Part shown: piece after piece, positions 47,697 through 57,015 of the stretch | Layout of the letters: every line of letters starts with the position of its first letter | Position numbering within the stretch: the first letter of the stretch is position 1 | Assembly (NCBI RefSeq): GCF_013114825.1 | Contig: NZ_JAAVLX010000003.1 | Coordinates: forward strand, 62,001 to 126,000 | Source: Bradyrhizobium australiense | Lineage (GTDB): Bacteria; Pseudomonadota; Alphaproteobacteria; Rhizobiales; Xanthobacteraceae | Direction: 5' to 3' | Length of the DNA: 64,000 bases | Made by a program: the position numbers and the translations under genes | Notes under the pieces: model-generated | Told to the model about the DNA's origin: nothing | The model's input: only the letters and a program-made list of their open reading frames with translations | The model's database searches: none

Positions 47697-47943
47697 GGCC
47701 TATTTGTGCGGGAGGTCCTGAAAAGGCAACGCGATTCCGATTCGACGTTTGGCATGCTGCCGACGCCTGCCGCTCGACTGCAGCATAGCTGCAGCAGTTA
47801 TGCTGCGAAATCCGCAGAGACCCTCGCCTTCAGGTACGCGCGCCAACATAAATCGTATAAAATTCAGTACCTTAAATGGTTAATCAATCAATAAAACCAA
47901 TTTTCCCATGCTGCGTTTGCACCGCAGCGACGACCGCAACATG
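47697..47943. other. Gap between rho and mnmE with small dyads
   Basis: GCAGCATA (47780-47787) and TATGCTGC (47799-47806) form an inverted repeat. ATGGTTAA (47876-47883) reads TTAACCAT on the minus strand, a CtrA half-site consensus, within TTAAATGGTTAA. The region is locally AT-rich and should contain the mnmE promoter. No gene is apparent. Confidence 0.45.
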
Positions 47944-47971
47944 AAAAAGGCGCCCCGCGATGCGAGGCGCC
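47944..47971 (-). terminator. Rho-independent terminator after rho
   Basis: On the minus strand GGCGCCTCGC pairs with GCGGGGCGCC (one G-U) around a 3-base loop, followed by TTTTT. It lies 28 bp past the rho stop codon. Confidence 0.92.
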
Positions 47972-47998
47972 CTCCCCTAAGCCTAGCCTGACGACGGA

Positions 47999-49264
47999 TC
48001 AGGTATTCATGGAATCGAAGAACTCCGAGTTGTTCTTGGTGTTGCGGAGCTTGTCGAGCAGGAAGTCGATCGCGTCCATCGTGCCCATCGGATTGAGAAT
48101 CCGGCGCAGCACGTACATCTTTTTCAGGAGCTGCGGATCGGTGATCAGCTCTTCCTTGCGGGTGCCGGAGCGCGAGATGTCGATCGCCGGGAAGGTCCGC
48201 TTGTCCGAGACCTTGCGGTCGAGGATCAGTTCGGAGTTACCGGTGCCCTTGAATTCTTCAAAGATGACTTCGTCCATGCGGCTGCCGGTATCGACCAGCG
48301 CGGTTGCGATGATCGTGAGCGAACCGCCCTCCTCGATGTTGCGCGCGGCGCCGAAAAATCGTTTCGGCCGTTGCAGCGCGTTGGCATCGACACCGCCGGT
48401 CAGCACCTTGCCCGATGACGGCACCACCGTGTTGTAGGCGCGGCCTAGACGCGTGATCGAGTCGAGCAAGATCACAACGTCGCGGCCGTGCTCGACCAGG
48501 CGCTTGGCTTTCTCGATCACCATCTCGGCGACCTGGACGTGACGCACGGCGGGCTCGTCGAAGGTGGACGACACCACCTCGCCCTTCACCGAGCGCTGCA
48601 TGTCCGTGACTTCTTCCGGACGCTCGTCGATCAGCAGAACGATCAAATAGCATTCGGGATGATTGGCGGTGATGGAGTGCGCGATGTTCTGCATCAGCAC
48701 CGTCTTGCCGGTGCGCGGTGGCGCAACAATCAGCGCGCGCTGGCCTTTGCCTATCGGCGCGACGATGTCGATCACCCTTGCAGAAAGGTCTTTTCTTGTC
48801 GGGTCTTCGAGTTCGAGGCGGAAGCGCTGGTCCGGAAAAAGCGGGGTCAGGTTATCGAAATTGACCTTGTGCTTGGACTTTTCCGGATCCTCGAAATTGA
48901 GCGTGTTGACCTTCAACAGGGCGAAATAGCGTTCACCTTCTTTCGGGCTACGGATGTGGCCTTCGATGGTGTCGCCGGTGCGCAGGCCGAAGCGGCGGAT
49001 CTGCGACGGCGAGACGTAGATGTCGTCTGGGCCGGGCAGGTAGTTGGCGTCGGGCGAGCGCAGAAAGCCGAAGCCGTCGGAGAGAACCTCGACGACGCCT
49101 TCGCCGATAATGTCGATTTCCTGAATCGCGAGCTGCTTGAGAATCGCGAACATCAGCTCCTGCTTGCGCATGGTGCTGGCATTTTCGACCCCTTTCTCTT
49201 CCGCGAAGGCGACGAGCTCGGCCGGCGTTTGAGATTTGAGGTCCTGGAGTTTCATTTCCCGCAT
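47999..49264 (-). CDS. rho: Transcription termination factor Rho
   Basis: A 421-residue hexameric RNA helicase. The N-terminal Rho domain ([24 protein letters not shown]) and cold-shock RNA-binding domain ([35 protein letters not shown]) precede the motor with Walker [19 protein letters not shown] and the Q/R loops ([12 protein letters not shown]). Length matches the family. The 257-bp region upstream, to hemJ, may be a long leader; rho is often autoregulated through such leaders, but no structure is obvious. Confidence 0.97.
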   Translation of the reverse strand: MREMKLQDLKSQTPAELVAFAEEKGVENASTMRKQELMFAILKQLAIQEIDIIGEGVVEVLSDGFGFLRSPDANYLPGPDDIYVSPSQIRRFGLRTGDTIEGHIRSPKEGERYFALLKVNTLNFEDPEKSKHKVNFDNLTPLFPDQRFRLELEDPTRKDLSARVIDIVAPIGKGQRALIVAPPRTGKTVLMQNIAHSITANHPECYLIVLLIDERPEEVTDMQRSVKGEVVSSTFDEPAVRHVQVAEMVIEKAKRLVEHGRDVVILLDSITRLGRAYNTVVPSSGKVLTGGVDANALQRPKRFFGAARNIEEGGSLTIIATALVDTGSRMDEVIFEEFKGTGNSELILDRKVSDKRTFPAIDISRSGTRKEELITDPQLLKKMYVLRRILNPMGTMDAIDFLLDKLRNTKNNSEFFDSMNT

Positions 49265-49521
49265 TGGGGTGGTCCTGTAGAGTGTCTTTAAGGAAGGGGT
49301 GCGAGGTGGCTTTAGAAAAAAGCGGACAGCAAAATTGGAAGGTCCGCAGGTCTAAGCAAGGAAAGTGCCGGTGAGGCTTCAAACCTGATGCGGCGGCCGG
49401 TCCAATGAAGGAGCCGGAACGCAGCCACATCCGCCTGCGTGGGGTGGGATTTCGATAATATAGAAAATCAGCCGCCGCTTCGCAAGCAGGTGAGAAACGG
49501 CCATATCAGCGAAAACCCGCC

Positions 49522-49968
49522 CTAGAACGGCTTCACGATCACCAGGAGGACGATAAAAATCATCAGGACAGTCGGTATCTCATTGATAATACGATAGAAT
49601 TTCTTGGTTCTGGTATTCTGGTCCGCAGCGAAATCCTTTACCCAACGGGAAAAAAAGCCGTGGACACCCGACAAAACCAGCACCAGCGTAAGCTTGGCAT
49701 GAAACCAGCCGGACGTGTACCAATGCCCGCTCCAGACCAGATAGATGCCGGCCAGCCAGGTGACGATCATCGCGGGGTTGATGATCACCTTCAGCAGGCG
49801 CCCTTCCATTATCTTGAACGTCTCGGACTGCTTCGATCCGAGCTCGGCTTCGCAATGGTAGACGAACAGCCGCGGCAGATAGAGCATGCCGGCCATCCAC
49901 GAGATGACGGCAATCACATGCAGCGCCTTGATCCACGGGTAGGCGGTGATCGTGATCCACTCATACAT
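49522..49968 (-). CDS. hemJ: Protoporphyrinogen IX oxidase HemJ
   Basis: A 148-residue membrane enzyme of the penultimate step of heme synthesis. Four membrane helices are visible. His17 in the first helix (KALHVIAVISWMAGMLYLPRLFVYH) and the WFHAKL His-x-Lys in the third helix are the conserved polar residues of the family. It is the last gene of the leftward block before the putative origin. hemE, often the neighbour of rho and hemJ in Alphaproteobacteria, is not in this window. Confidence 0.92.
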   Translation of the reverse strand: MYEWITITAYPWIKALHVIAVISWMAGMLYLPRLFVYHCEAELGSKQSETFKIMEGRLLKVIINPAMIVTWLAGIYLVWSGHWYTSGWFHAKLTLVLVLSGVHGFFSRWVKDFAADQNTRTKKFYRIINEIPTVLMIFIVLLVIVKPF

Positions 49969-50413
49969 TGCAGCCGCCCTGATCTCCGGACCGTTCCGAT
50001 CTTCTCAAGCGTTGCAAGGAAGATCCGCCAGCATGGGACGCAAGACATATCCGCAAAGCACCGCTTCTCTAAACTAATAATTTTAGAATCTTAGGTTTGA
50101 GTCTAAGTGACGGTGATTTGGACTCACACAAAACCGTCCCGCATTTTTGCGCAGCTTGTTCACATCCATCACCAATTCGGGCCGAATACTGGATCGTCCT
50201 GATAACGCCACGTGCATCAATCGCTTGCGATGATTTGTGGTCAGCTTATGAAGAGACAAATCCACATCTTCTCACTATCATTGCCGCGAGGCGGTGGACT
50301 TGTCCTCGCGTGAGGCCCTGTGAAGAAACCAAAGGTTTTCCCGGAGGCGGCGATCCAGGGCCCGATATCTCGGTTAAGCTCCACAGGATTCACAGGAATA
50401 CACAGGGGTTCTG
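49969..50413. other. Candidate chromosomal replication origin (oriC)
   Basis: The 445-bp gap separates divergent gene blocks (hemJ-rho-mnmE... leftward, ppsR-maf-coaE-dnaQ rightward). It has an AT-rich patch at 50071-50100. DnaA-box-like motifs are TTGTTCACA (50156-50164, one mismatch to TTATNCACA), AAATCCACA (50258-50266, two), and a tandem series CTCCACAGG, ATTCACAGG, ATACACAGG (50379-50405). GANTC methylation sites lie at 50086, 50099, 50121 and 50387. Position between heme/rho genes and ppsR-maf, near parABS, matches other alphaproteobacterial origins. No protein gene is visible. Confidence 0.72.
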
Positions 50414-51253
50414 GTGCCCACGACCGGCAACTATTTTCATCTTCATCTGGTCTCGGACTCGACCGGCGAGACGCTGATCACCGTGGCGCGCGCGGTGGCT
50501 GCGCAATACGCCAACGTGACGGCTGTCGAACATGTCTATCCGCTTGTGCGCAGCCAGAAGCAGCTCGATCGCGTGCTCGACGAGATCGAGGAGGCGCCGG
50601 GCATCGTACTCTTTACGTTGCTGGAAAAGGACTTGGTCGGTCGGCTGGAAACCAAGTGCAGGGACATCAACATACCGAGCCTCTCGATCATTGGTCCGGT
50701 GATGCAGTTGTTCGAGGCCTATCTGGGCGCCGCGACGACGGGCAGGGTAGGCGCCCAGCACGTTCTGAACGCGGAATATTTCAAGCGCATCGATGCCCTG
50801 AACTACACCATGATGCATGACGACGGTCAGCACGTCGAAGGCCTGGAAGAGGCCGACGTGGTTCTGGTCGGCGTATCCCGCACCTCGAAGACGCCGACCT
50901 CGATCTATCTCGCCAACCGCGGCGTCCGTACCGCGAACGTGCCGCTAGTACCGGGCATTCCGCTGCCGCATCAACTGGAGACATTGAAAAGGCCGTTGGT
51001 CGTCAGCCTTCACGCGACGCCGGAGCGGCTGATCCAGGTTCGGCAAAATCGACTGCTGAGCATGGGCGCCGATACCCCCAATGATGATTACATCGATCGT
51101 CAGGCGGTGGCCGATGAAGTTGCCTATGCCCGAAAACTGAGCGCCAGATTCAGTTGGGCGCAGCTCGACGTGACGCGCCGCTCGATCGAGGAAACCGCGG
51201 CGGCGGTGCTGAAGCTATTCACCGATCGCCAGCGGCAGCGGCTTCCGGAATGA
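50414..51253 (+). CDS. ppsR: Pyruvate, water dikinase regulatory protein (bifunctional kinase/phosphorylase)
   Basis: A 279-residue DUF299 protein that switches phosphoenolpyruvate synthase or pyruvate phosphate dikinase by ADP-dependent phosphorylation and Pi-dependent dephosphorylation. [14 protein letters not shown] at the N-terminus and the P-loop [15 protein letters not shown] near residue 155 are diagnostic. The start is GTG, directly after the CACAGG repeats of the putative origin. It is the first gene of the rightward block. Confidence 0.93.
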   Translation: MPTTGNYFHLHLVSDSTGETLITVARAVAAQYANVTAVEHVYPLVRSQKQLDRVLDEIEEAPGIVLFTLLEKDLVGRLETKCRDINIPSLSIIGPVMQLFEAYLGAATTGRVGAQHVLNAEYFKRIDALNYTMMHDDGQHVEGLEEADVVLVGVSRTSKTPTSIYLANRGVRTANVPLVPGIPLPHQLETLKRPLVVSLHATPERLIQVRQNRLLSMGADTPNDDYIDRQAVADEVAYARKLSARFSWAQLDVTRRSIEETAAAVLKLFTDRQRQRLPE

Positions 51254-51263
51254 CGCAGCCGAG

Positions 51264-51872
51264 ATGACCATCTGGCGTGGACAACATCCGCTAATTCTCG
51301 CCTCGCAGAGCCGCGCGCGGCAGATGCTGCTCGCCGATGCCGGCATTTCCTTCGACGCCGTTCCGGCCGATATCGACGAGCGATCGGTGCAGAAGAATTC
51401 CGGTCTTTCTGCGCCCGGTGAAATCGCCGGCCTGCTGGCGCGCGAGAAGGCGCGGTTCGTATCTTCAAAAAATTCCGGCCGTTATGTCATTGGCGCCGAT
51501 CAGACGCTGGCTTTGGGAAGCCGGCTGTTCAGTAAGCCGGCCGGCCGCGCGCAGGCCGCAGATCAATTGCGGCTGCTTGCCGGCCAGACGCACGAGCTGC
51601 ACTCCGCCGTTGCGGTTGCCCGTGACGGCAAGCTAGTGTTTTCCGACGTCAGCATTGCCAGAATGACGATGCGGCGCTTGGCCGAGAGCGAGATCGAAGC
51701 CTATCTGGATCAGGCCGGTCAGGCGGTCACGACCAGCGTCGGCGCCTATCAGCTTGAAGGGCTAGGGGTGCATCTGTTCGAACGGATCGAAGGCGACCAT
51801 TTCACCATTCTCGGTCTGCCGCTACTGCCACTACTGGCATTCCTGCGCGGCGAGGGTCTGCTCAATGTCTAG
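51264..51872 (+). CDS. maf: Maf-like nucleoside triphosphate pyrophosphatase
   Basis: A 202-residue house-cleaning enzyme that hydrolyses non-canonical or excess NTPs to NMP and PPi. LILASQSRARQMLLADAGISF, the SRxR-type active-site loop, and VIGADQTL with its catalytic Asp are typical. It starts 10 bp after ppsR and is followed by coaE, a common order next to the origin in this class. Confidence 0.92.
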   Translation: MTIWRGQHPLILASQSRARQMLLADAGISFDAVPADIDERSVQKNSGLSAPGEIAGLLAREKARFVSSKNSGRYVIGADQTLALGSRLFSKPAGRAQAADQLRLLAGQTHELHSAVAVARDGKLVFSDVSIARMTMRRLAESEIEAYLDQAGQAVTTSVGAYQLEGLGVHLFERIEGDHFTILGLPLLPLLAFLRGEGLLNV

Positions 51873-51899
51873 AATCATCACTTTGGCAGCGGCGATCTG

Positions 51900-52499
51900 A
51901 TGCGGATTCTGGGACTCACCGGCTCGATCGGGATGGGGAAATCCACCACCGCAAAGCTGTTCACCGAGGCGGGCGTGCCGGTTTACGACGCCGACGCGGC
52001 CGTTCACAAAATCTATGAAGGCGAGGCGGCGCCCGCGATCGAAGCCGCGTTTCCCGGCACGACGGTGGACGGCAGGGTCGATCGCGCCAAACTGTCCGCC
52101 AAGGTGGTGCATGACCCTGCTGCCATCAAGCAGCTCGAGGAGATCGTTCACCCGATGCTCGGCGCCTCACGCAAGAAGTTCCTCGACGACGCCGAACGGT
52201 CCGGGACGCCGGTCGTGGTGATGGATATCCCGCTATTGTTCGAAACCGGCGGCGAGAAGCGCGTCGATGCGGTGGTCGTGGTCACGACCGATCCGAAAAC
52301 CCAGCGCGAACGAATTTTGGCGCGCGGTACGATGACATCGGAGGCCCTCGACGCCATTCTGGCGCGGCAATTGCCCGATGCCGAAAAGCGCAAACGTGCG
52401 GATTTCGTCGTGGATACGTCGCATGGACTGGACCGGGTTCGCGCGCAGATCCGCGACATTCTGGCCGAGGTTGTTAAGATGCCGCAGCGGCGGATCTGA
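51900..52499 (+). CDS. coaE: Dephospho-CoA kinase
   Basis: A 199-residue kinase for the last step of coenzyme A synthesis. Walker [13 protein letters not shown] is at residues 5-16; [13 protein letters not shown] and [23 protein letters not shown] are the substrate-binding and lid signatures. It lies 27 bp after maf and 29 bp before dnaQ, consistent with one operon. Confidence 0.95.
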   Translation: MRILGLTGSIGMGKSTTAKLFTEAGVPVYDADAAVHKIYEGEAAPAIEAAFPGTTVDGRVDRAKLSAKVVHDPAAIKQLEEIVHPMLGASRKKFLDDAERSGTPVVVMDIPLLFETGGEKRVDAVVVVTTDPKTQRERILARGTMTSEALDAILARQLPDAEKRKRADFVVDTSHGLDRVRAQIRDILAEVVKMPQRRI

Positions 52500-52528
52500 T
52501 TCGCCGAAACTTTCGGTCTCTCACATCC

Positions 52529-53230
52529 ATGCGCGAAATCGTCCTCGATACTGAAACCACAGGCCTCGATCCGCTGCGCGGCGATCGCCTGGTCGAGATC
52601 GGCTGCATCGAGATATTCAACCGCATGCCGACGGGGCAGACGTTTCACCGCTACATCAATCCCGAGCGCGATATGCCGGCCGAAGCATTTAACGTGCACG
52701 GCCTATCCACCGAGTTCCTCGCCAGCAAGCCGCTGTTCACCGAAGTGGTCGAGGAGTTCCTGGAATTTATCGGCGACGCGCCGCTGGTGATTCACAACGC
52801 CTCGTTCGACATCAGCTTCATCAATGCCGAGCTCGACCGCATCAAGCGGCAGCCGATTTCGCGTGAACGGCTGGTCGATACGCTGCTGCTGGCGCGACGC
52901 AAGCATCCGGGCGTGTCGAACCGGCTGGACGATCTCTGCTCGCGCTATGCGATCGACAATTCCCGCCGCACCAAGCACGGCGCGCTGCTCGACGCCGAGC
53001 TCCTGGCCGAGGTCTATATCGACCTGATCGGCGCGCGGCAGTCGCAACTTATCCTGGCGTCGGAAACCAGCATCACGATTACCAGCGGATTTGGCGACAC
53101 GCCGCGGCGGCAGCGCGAGGTGCCGCTGGCGCCGCGAATCACCGAAGCCGATCGCGAGGCCCATCGCGCCTTCATCGCCACCTTGGGCGACAAGCCGATC
53201 TGGAACGATTTTCTTCTGGCAGCAGTCTAG
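52529..53230 (+). CDS. dnaQ: DNA polymerase III epsilon subunit (proofreading exonuclease)
   Basis: A 233-residue DEDDh exonuclease. ExoI DTETTG with Asp7 and Glu9, ExoII HNASFDISF, and ExoIII HGALLDAELLAEVY are intact. The C-terminal tail links to the polymerase alpha subunit. It ends the ppsR-maf-coaE-dnaQ unit, 23 bp from the convergent secB gene. Confidence 0.96.
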   Translation: MREIVLDTETTGLDPLRGDRLVEIGCIEIFNRMPTGQTFHRYINPERDMPAEAFNVHGLSTEFLASKPLFTEVVEEFLEFIGDAPLVIHNASFDISFINAELDRIKRQPISRERLVDTLLLARRKHPGVSNRLDDLCSRYAIDNSRRTKHGALLDAELLAEVYIDLIGARQSQLILASETSITITSGFGDTPRRQREVPLAPRITEADREAHRAFIATLGDKPIWNDFLLAAV

Positions 53231-53253
53231 CGGCAGAATAGACGCCGCCTGCT

Positions 53254-53742
53254 TTAGCTCGGCTTCGCGCCGGAAGCGGCCTGTGCGGCAGCCTGCCGCT
53301 CCATGTTCTGGCGGTACAGGCCGACGAAATCGACGGGGTCGAGCATAAGGGGCGGGAAGCCGCCGTCGCGCACGGCGGTTGCGATGATCTCACGCGCGAA
53401 CGGGAACAAAAGTCGCGGGCATTCGATCATGACCAGCGGATGAAGCTGTTCCTGCGGCACGTTGACGATGCGAAATACGCCCGCATAGGCGAGTTCGAAG
53501 CTGAACATCACCTTGCCGGCATTTTCAGCCTTGCCCTCGATCGAGAGCGTCACTTCGAACTCGTTTTGCGCGAGATTGTTCGCCGAAACATTGATCTGGA
53601 TGTTGATTGCCGGCTGCTGCTGTTGCGGCGCCAGCGAGGATGGCGCGTTCGGATTCTCGAACGACAGATCCTTCGTGTACTGGGCCAGCACGTTGAGTTG
53701 GGGAGGGGCCTGTTCGGGAGGCGCGCCGTTGCCGTTGGTCAT
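53254..53742 (-). CDS. secB: Protein-export chaperone SecB
   Basis: A 162-residue tetrameric chaperone that keeps preproteins unfolded and hands them to Sec[20 protein letters not shown] and [35 protein letters not shown] are family signatures; the tail NMERQAAAQ is the usual variable C-terminus. The ATG at 53742 is chosen; the longer frame upstream has no SecB similarity. Confidence 0.96.
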   Translation of the reverse strand: MTNGNGAPPEQAPPQLNVLAQYTKDLSFENPNAPSSLAPQQQQPAINIQINVSANNLAQNEFEVTLSIEGKAENAGKVMFSFELAYAGVFRIVNVPQEQLHPLVMIECPRLLFPFAREIIATAVRDGGFPPLMLDPVDFVGLYRQNMERQAAAQAASGAKPS

Positions 53743-54153
53743 GAAACTCTCTCCTGAAGCGCTCGCAAGCGCGGCCCGGGTTCGTCTGAAAATGCGTTTT
53801 CCGGGCGAGTGGCTATCATAGCCCCGGCTCATTCCACAAGGACGACGGCCCGGCGGCAGACCTGCCCGGTCACGAATTGTGGCGGATAGGCCCAATACCG
53901 CCCCGTCAGTCACCCGAAATGTATCCTAAATAATTGAATGTGCGTGATTTCCGGCCACGATCGTGTTTCCCCTCGCCGCTAAAACGCGCTACAATTAGCC
54001 CGCGCCAAAACGCGCCATTGGCCGGGCGAAGTTTCATGCCTACATGCTTCACTCTGAATGGATGATCAGGGAAAACTCGTAAAAGAGCTTCTCACCAGGA
54101 ACGCTCGACCGCCGGGCCCGTTGCCGGCGCTGGAACCAGAAAGCGAATACGAC
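53743..54153. other. Divergent intergenic region between secB and timA
   Basis: About 410 bases must contain both promoters. TACAAT at 53990-53995 could be a -10 element for the rightward gene, but I see no good -35 match. No repeat, terminator or convincing additional gene is visible. Confidence 0.45.
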
Positions 54154-54852
54154 GTGGATATTTACACCATCATCTTCCTGGCGCTGGCGGTCTTTATCTT
54201 CCTGCGCCTGCGCAGCGTCCTCGGACAGCGCACCGGGAGCGAACGGCCCTATGATCGGGCCGCGCCCAATGTCGCGCCGCGGACGCAGGACAACAACGTC
54301 GTTCCCATGCCGGGCACCGTCATTGATCAGGCGCCGCTGGCGCCGAACGCCGATGTGGCGCCGGCCGACCGCTGGAAAGGCGTTGCTGAGGCGGGCACGC
54401 CGCTCGCCGCCGGTCTCGACGCCATTGCCGCCCAGGACTCCTCGTTTGATCCGAGACACTTCCTTGCCGGCGCGCGCAGCGCCTACGAGATGATCGTGCT
54501 GGCCTTCGCCAATGGCGACCGCCGGGCGCTGAAGGATCTCTTGTCCAGCGAGGTCTATGAGAGCTTCGAGGCCGTGATCAAGGATCGCGAGAAGCACGAG
54601 CAGAAAACCGAAACGCGGTTTGTTTCGATCGACAAGGCCGAGTTGGTGAATGCGGAAGCCCGCGACCGCGCGGCACAACTGACGGTTCGCTTCGTGTCGC
54701 AGATGATTTCGGTCACACGCGACAAGACCGGCGCCATCGTCGATGGCAACCCCGATAAGGTCGCCGATATCACCGATGTCTGGACTTTCGCCCGCGACAC
54801 GAGCTCTCGCGATCCGAACTGGAAGCTGGTTGGCACCGGAAGCGCGGGCTAA
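54154..54852 (+). CDS. timA: Tim44/TimA family adaptor protein
   Basis: A 232-residue protein with an N-terminal membrane helix (MDIYTIIFLALAVFIFLRLRSVLGQRTG) and a C-terminal Tim44-like domain (from about residue 90), related to the mitochondrial import adaptor. In Alphaproteobacteria TimA is an inner-membrane protein with a possible complex-assembly role. The GTG at 54154 starts directly at the conserved MDIYTI N-terminus; an ATG at 54058 would add 32 residues that are not helix-like. It overlaps the region upstream of mltA. Confidence 0.83.
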   Translation: MDIYTIIFLALAVFIFLRLRSVLGQRTGSERPYDRAAPNVAPRTQDNNVVPMPGTVIDQAPLAPNADVAPADRWKGVAEAGTPLAAGLDAIAAQDSSFDPRHFLAGARSAYEMIVLAFANGDRRALKDLLSSEVYESFEAVIKDREKHEQKTETRFVSIDKAELVNAEARDRAAQLTVRFVSQMISVTRDKTGAIVDGNPDKVADITDVWTFARDTSSRDPNWKLVGTGSAG

Positions 54853-56416
54853 GACGCGAAGCCTTGCGGGGCTTGCGTTCGGCGTGCTCGCTTTGGCTTG
54901 CTCGCTTGCTCCGGCGGATGCCGCAACAATGCGTCACGCCCGTTCGCACAAAGTGGCGCATCCGCCACCCGCCCGTCACCTGCCATATCCGCAACTCGAA
55001 TTCCCGCTTCAGATCAGCGGCGGTCAATATGCGCCGGTCGCGTGGTCCGAGATCGCGGGGTGGAGCGAGGACGATCATCTCGCCGCTTACCAGGCATTTC
55101 GCGCGAGCTGCAGGCCGATAGCGGCGCAGCAAAAGCCGCCTGCCGATCCAAAGGCACTTGGCACGTCGCTGCGCGATTCCTGCCGCATCGCCAGGAGCCT
55201 CGAACTATCCGATGGTGCGAAGGCCAAGGGCTTTTTCGAGGAGCACTTTCTTCCCTTGCGCATTTCGCGGCTTGGCGAAGGCGAGGGTTTCGTTACCGGC
55301 TATTATGAACCCATCGTCGACGGCTCACGGACGGAGAACGAGGTCTACAAGGTCCCGGTTTATCGCCGGCCGTCGAACCTGTTCGTCCGCGGCACCACGC
55401 AAAGCTCGGCCGGTTTGCCCAACAAGGGTCAGGTGTTCCGCAAGATCGGCCGCCGGAAGCTGGTGCCCTATTACGATCGTGCCGAAATAGAGGATGGCGC
55501 TATCGCCGGCCGCGGCCTCGAAATCTGCTGGCTGAAGGACCAGACGGACCTCTTGTTCTCGCAGATCCAGGGCTCGGCGCGGGTCAGCCTCGATGACGGC
55601 TCGACCCTTCGCATCAATTACGATGCGCATAATGGTTTTCCCTATACGCCGGTCGGCCGCATCCTGATCGAACGCAACATCATCCCCAAGGATCAGATGT
55701 CGATGCAGAAGATCCGGGAATGGATGGAACAGAATCCTAACGAGGCCGACGAGCTGCGGAGGCAGAACAAGGCCTATGTCTTCTTCCGTGAGGTGCAGCT
55801 TTCCGATAAGGACGAGGCGGTCGGCGCCCAGGGCGTGCCGTTGACGCCGGGTCGGTCGATCGCGGTCGACAAATCGCTGCATGTCTATGGTACTCCGTTC
55901 TTCATCGAGGGCGAACTGCCGATCGAGTCGGAGCAATCGAAGACGCCGTTTCGCCGCCTGATGATTGCGCAGGACACCGGCTCCGCCATCGTCGGTCCCG
56001 CGCGCGCCGATCTCTACTTCGGCGCCGGTCTCGACGCCGGCAAAGTGTCCGGCCGCCTCCGCCACAATGCCCGCTTCGTGATCCTGGTGCCGAAGAGCCT
56101 CGATCCGGTGGCGCGTGGCCGCAGGATGCCGGTGCCCGATGAACGGCCGTCGGAGACGATCGCAAAACTGTTCCCGCAAATCGATCCGTCCAAGGATCCG
56201 AAGCATGCCGGAAAGCCGCCCGAGGTTACGGCGGCGACCAGCGCCAAGCCCACAATGCAGGCGGCGACATCGTCGGCAACCGGGCCCTCGCCAACCCCGG
56301 CCATCCAGGCTGCCGTGGCAAAGCCAGTGCCGCTTCCCGAACCGCGGCCGAAGGTTGAAGCGGTTTCGGCGAAACCGCAGCCGCGTCACCTGCGCCGATA
56401 TCGCCATCATCGATGA
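54830..56416 (+). CDS. mltA: Membrane-bound lytic murein transglycosylase A (MltA)
   Basis: About 528 residues. The MltA domain (GEGFVTGYYEPIVDGS... RGLEICWLKDQTDLLFSQIQGSARV) is followed by the 3D domain (KSLHVYGTPFFIEGELP, then DTGSAIVGPARADLYFGAG) with its conserved acidic residues. It cleaves peptidoglycan glycan strands to anhydro products. The start is uncertain: TTG at 54830 gives a signal peptide ending ADA, ATG at 54776 or 54743 adds residues inside the timA gene. I see no lipobox. A long Pro/Ala-rich C-terminal tail is present. Translation of smr is coupled by an ATGA overlap. Confidence 0.85.
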   Translation: MAPEARAKTRSLAGLAFGVLALACSLAPADAATMRHARSHKVAHPPPARHLPYPQLEFPLQISGGQYAPVAWSEIAGWSEDDHLAAYQAFRASCRPIAAQQKPPADPKALGTSLRDSCRIARSLELSDGAKAKGFFEEHFLPLRISRLGEGEGFVTGYYEPIVDGSRTENEVYKVPVYRRPSNLFVRGTTQSSAGLPNKGQVFRKIGRRKLVPYYDRAEIEDGAIAGRGLEICWLKDQTDLLFSQIQGSARVSLDDGSTLRINYDAHNGFPYTPVGRILIERNIIPKDQMSMQKIREWMEQNPNEADELRRQNKAYVFFREVQLSDKDEAVGAQGVPLTPGRSIAVDKSLHVYGTPFFIEGELPIESEQSKTPFRRLMIAQDTGSAIVGPARADLYFGAGLDAGKVSGRLRHNARFVILVPKSLDPVARGRRMPVPDERPSETIAKLFPQIDPSKDPKHAGKPPEVTAATSAKPTMQAATSSATGPSPTPAIQAAVAKPVPLPEPRPKVEAVSAKPQPRHLRRYRHHR

Positions 56417-57009
56417 AACGCCGATCGTCGAGTTTGATTCCCGAATTGCCGGAGCCGCCGCGCCGCAAGCGCGGCCTGAGCGAAGAGGAGCGCGCGCTGT
56501 GGGAGAGCGTCGCCAAGCAGGTCAAGCCGTTGCGCAAGCGGCATCGCGCCTTGAAGCCGTCGGCGGTTCCGGCGGAAACCGAGCACAAAATCGCTCCGAA
56601 ACCCGCCGCTTCATCAAGGCATATCGCGCCGGCGCGAATCGTTGCTCCTTCAAAACCGGAGCCGCCACCGCTGGCGCCGATCGGCCGCCGCGAGCGATCG
56701 CATCTGTCGCGTGGTCGCAAGGAGATCGATGCAAGGCTCGACTTGCATGGCATGACGCAGACGCGCGCGCATCGCGCGCTGTTCGGTTTTCTGCAGCGCG
56801 CCCATCATGACGGGCTGACCTTTGTGCTCGTCATCACCGGCAAGGGCAAGGTGGGCGCCGAGTCCGAGCGCGGCGTGCTGCGCCGTCAGGTGCCGCAATG
56901 GCTTGGGCTGCCGGAATTCCGCTCGCTGGTGGTCGGCTTCGAGGAAGCCCATGTCGGCCATGGCGGCGAGGGGGCGTTGTATGTGCGGGTGCGACGGGCG
57001 CGTTTCTAA
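56413..57009 (+). CDS. Smr/MutS2 C-terminal domain protein
   Basis: A 198-residue protein: a basic Pro-rich N-terminal half (about 1-105) and a C-terminal Smr domain starting IDARLDLHGMTQTRAHRAL, with the conserved LDLHG motif and ITGKGKVG. Smr domains nick or cleave nucleic acids; the standalone role is unknown. It overlaps mltA by four bases (56413-56416). Confidence 0.9.
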   Translation: MKRRSSSLIPELPEPPRRKRGLSEEERALWESVAKQVKPLRKRHRALKPSAVPAETEHKIAPKPAASSRHIAPARIVAPSKPEPPPLAPIGRRERSHLSRGRKEIDARLDLHGMTQTRAHRALFGFLQRAHHDGLTFVLVITGKGKVGAESERGVLRRQVPQWLGLPEFRSLVVGFEEAHVGHGGEGALYVRVRRARF

Positions 57010-57015
57010 TCTCGC

